Positions 4,643-5,005 of a stretch of DNA of 5,005 bases are shown piece after piece. The notes below the pieces were generated by a model. It was not told where the DNA came from and did not search any database. It saw nothing but the letters and a program-made list of their open reading frames with translations. Positions within the stretch are counted from its first letter, which is position 1. Each line of letters starts with the position of its first letter. Position numbers and translations under genes: made by a program. The DNA comes from DATNBU01 sp964476185 (lineage in GTDB: Bacteria; Desulfobacterota; Binatia; UBA1149; CAITLU01): NCBI GenBank assembly GCA_964476185.1, contig CAYYZO010000148.1:1-5005 (forward strand), given 5' to 3'.

Positions 4643-5005
4643 ATGACCGTACGGAACCCGGTCCCCACGCAAATCTGCCTCAACGTCTTCGGCTACCTCG
4701 AGGACGGCGTCTGGTACGCGCACGCGCTGGAGATGGACATCGTCGGCACGGGGGCCACCTTCGAGGAAGCCTTCGCGGATCTCGACGGGCTCGTGAGAGC
4801 CCAGATCGGCTTCGCGGTCTTCCAGCGCGACCCGAACCTGCTCTGGCACCCGGCCCCCCGGGAGATCGTCGAGAAGTTCTACGACCTCTTCATCCGCTGC
4901 GAGGGCGGTGTCCCGCCGACCGAAGGACAGGTGGCGACCGCGATGGGCATCCCGCCGCAGGAACTGCTCCGGGCAGGCGAGACGTACTGCTCGGCCGATG
5001 CCTAA
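4643..5005 (+). CDS. HicB-like solitary protein, 120 aa
   Basis: The gene is complete, from ATG 4643 to TAA at the window's last bases. An excellent GGAGG (4630-4634) lies eight bases before the start. Residues 18-47 carry the HicB-type signature: YLEDGVWYAHALEMDIVGTG followed by ATFEEAFADL. This is the beta-strand, small-loop and helix part of the partly degraded RNase H-like fold. The following VRAQIGF and NLLWHPAP also suit this family as I know it. HicB proteins usually act as antitoxins to a HicA mRNA interferase, blocking the toxin and repressing the operon. No HicA-sized gene lies upstream in this window, and the sequence ends at the stop, so a downstream partner cannot be excluded. 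The C-terminal 35 residues (GVPPTEGQVATAMGIPPQELLR) are short for a DNA-binding domain, though a small helix-turn-helix is conceivable. The fold assignment is fairly secure; an antitoxin role is not. Confidence 0.78.
   Translation: MTVRNPVPTQICLNVFGYLEDGVWYAHALEMDIVGTGATFEEAFADLDGLVRAQIGFAVFQRDPNLLWHPAPREIVEKFYDLFIRCEGGVPPTEGQVATAMGIPPQELLRAGETYCSADA

Overview
The window is high-GC DNA with strongly G/C-ending codons. It carries one large secreted cysteine-rich protein containing two Myxococcus-type cysteine-rich (DUF4215-like) repeats. That combination suggests a deltaproteobacterial-type genome, such as Myxococcota or an uncultivated relative like Binatota. This is an inference from composition and domain type; no phylogenetic marker gene is present.

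Layout from left to right: (1) the possible 5' end of a minus-strand gene running off the left edge (1-75), then a 171-bp gap; (2) a 59-codon plus-strand gene of unknown function with a good Shine-Dalgarno (247-426); (3) a GC-rich convergent gap holding an 8-bp stem-loop; (4) a two-gene minus-strand unit, in transcription order an 84-aa zinc-ribbon-like protein (1410-1156) and, 13 nt later, a 178-aa multi-pass membrane protein with a TTG start (1142-606); (5) a 282-bp divergent intergenic region with a sigma70-like promoter and a strong 12-bp stem-loop in the predicted leader of the next gene; (6) the dominant feature, an 872-codon exported protein (1693-4311); (7) a gene-free stretch with three successive stem-loops, the last a near-perfect 22-bp inverted repeat that probably terminates transcription; (8) a complete HicB-like solitary gene (4643-5005) with a strong Shine-Dalgarno and no HicA-type toxin gene beside it in this window.

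The large protein has a signal peptide and 72 cysteines in the predicted mature chain. An N-terminal pair of four-cysteine modules shares almost the same spacing, and two adjacent CGNG...CDDGN...DGC...C repeats follow. The rest is a long cysteine-rich region with recurring short CxxNxxC-type motifs and five CxxC pairs. There is no C-terminal membrane anchor, so it is probably released or held outside the cell. It appears to be transcribed alone, from its own promoter to its own terminator. Its function cannot be told from sequence. No evidence ties the flanking genes to it, and I see no recognisable multi-gene defence or mobile system here.
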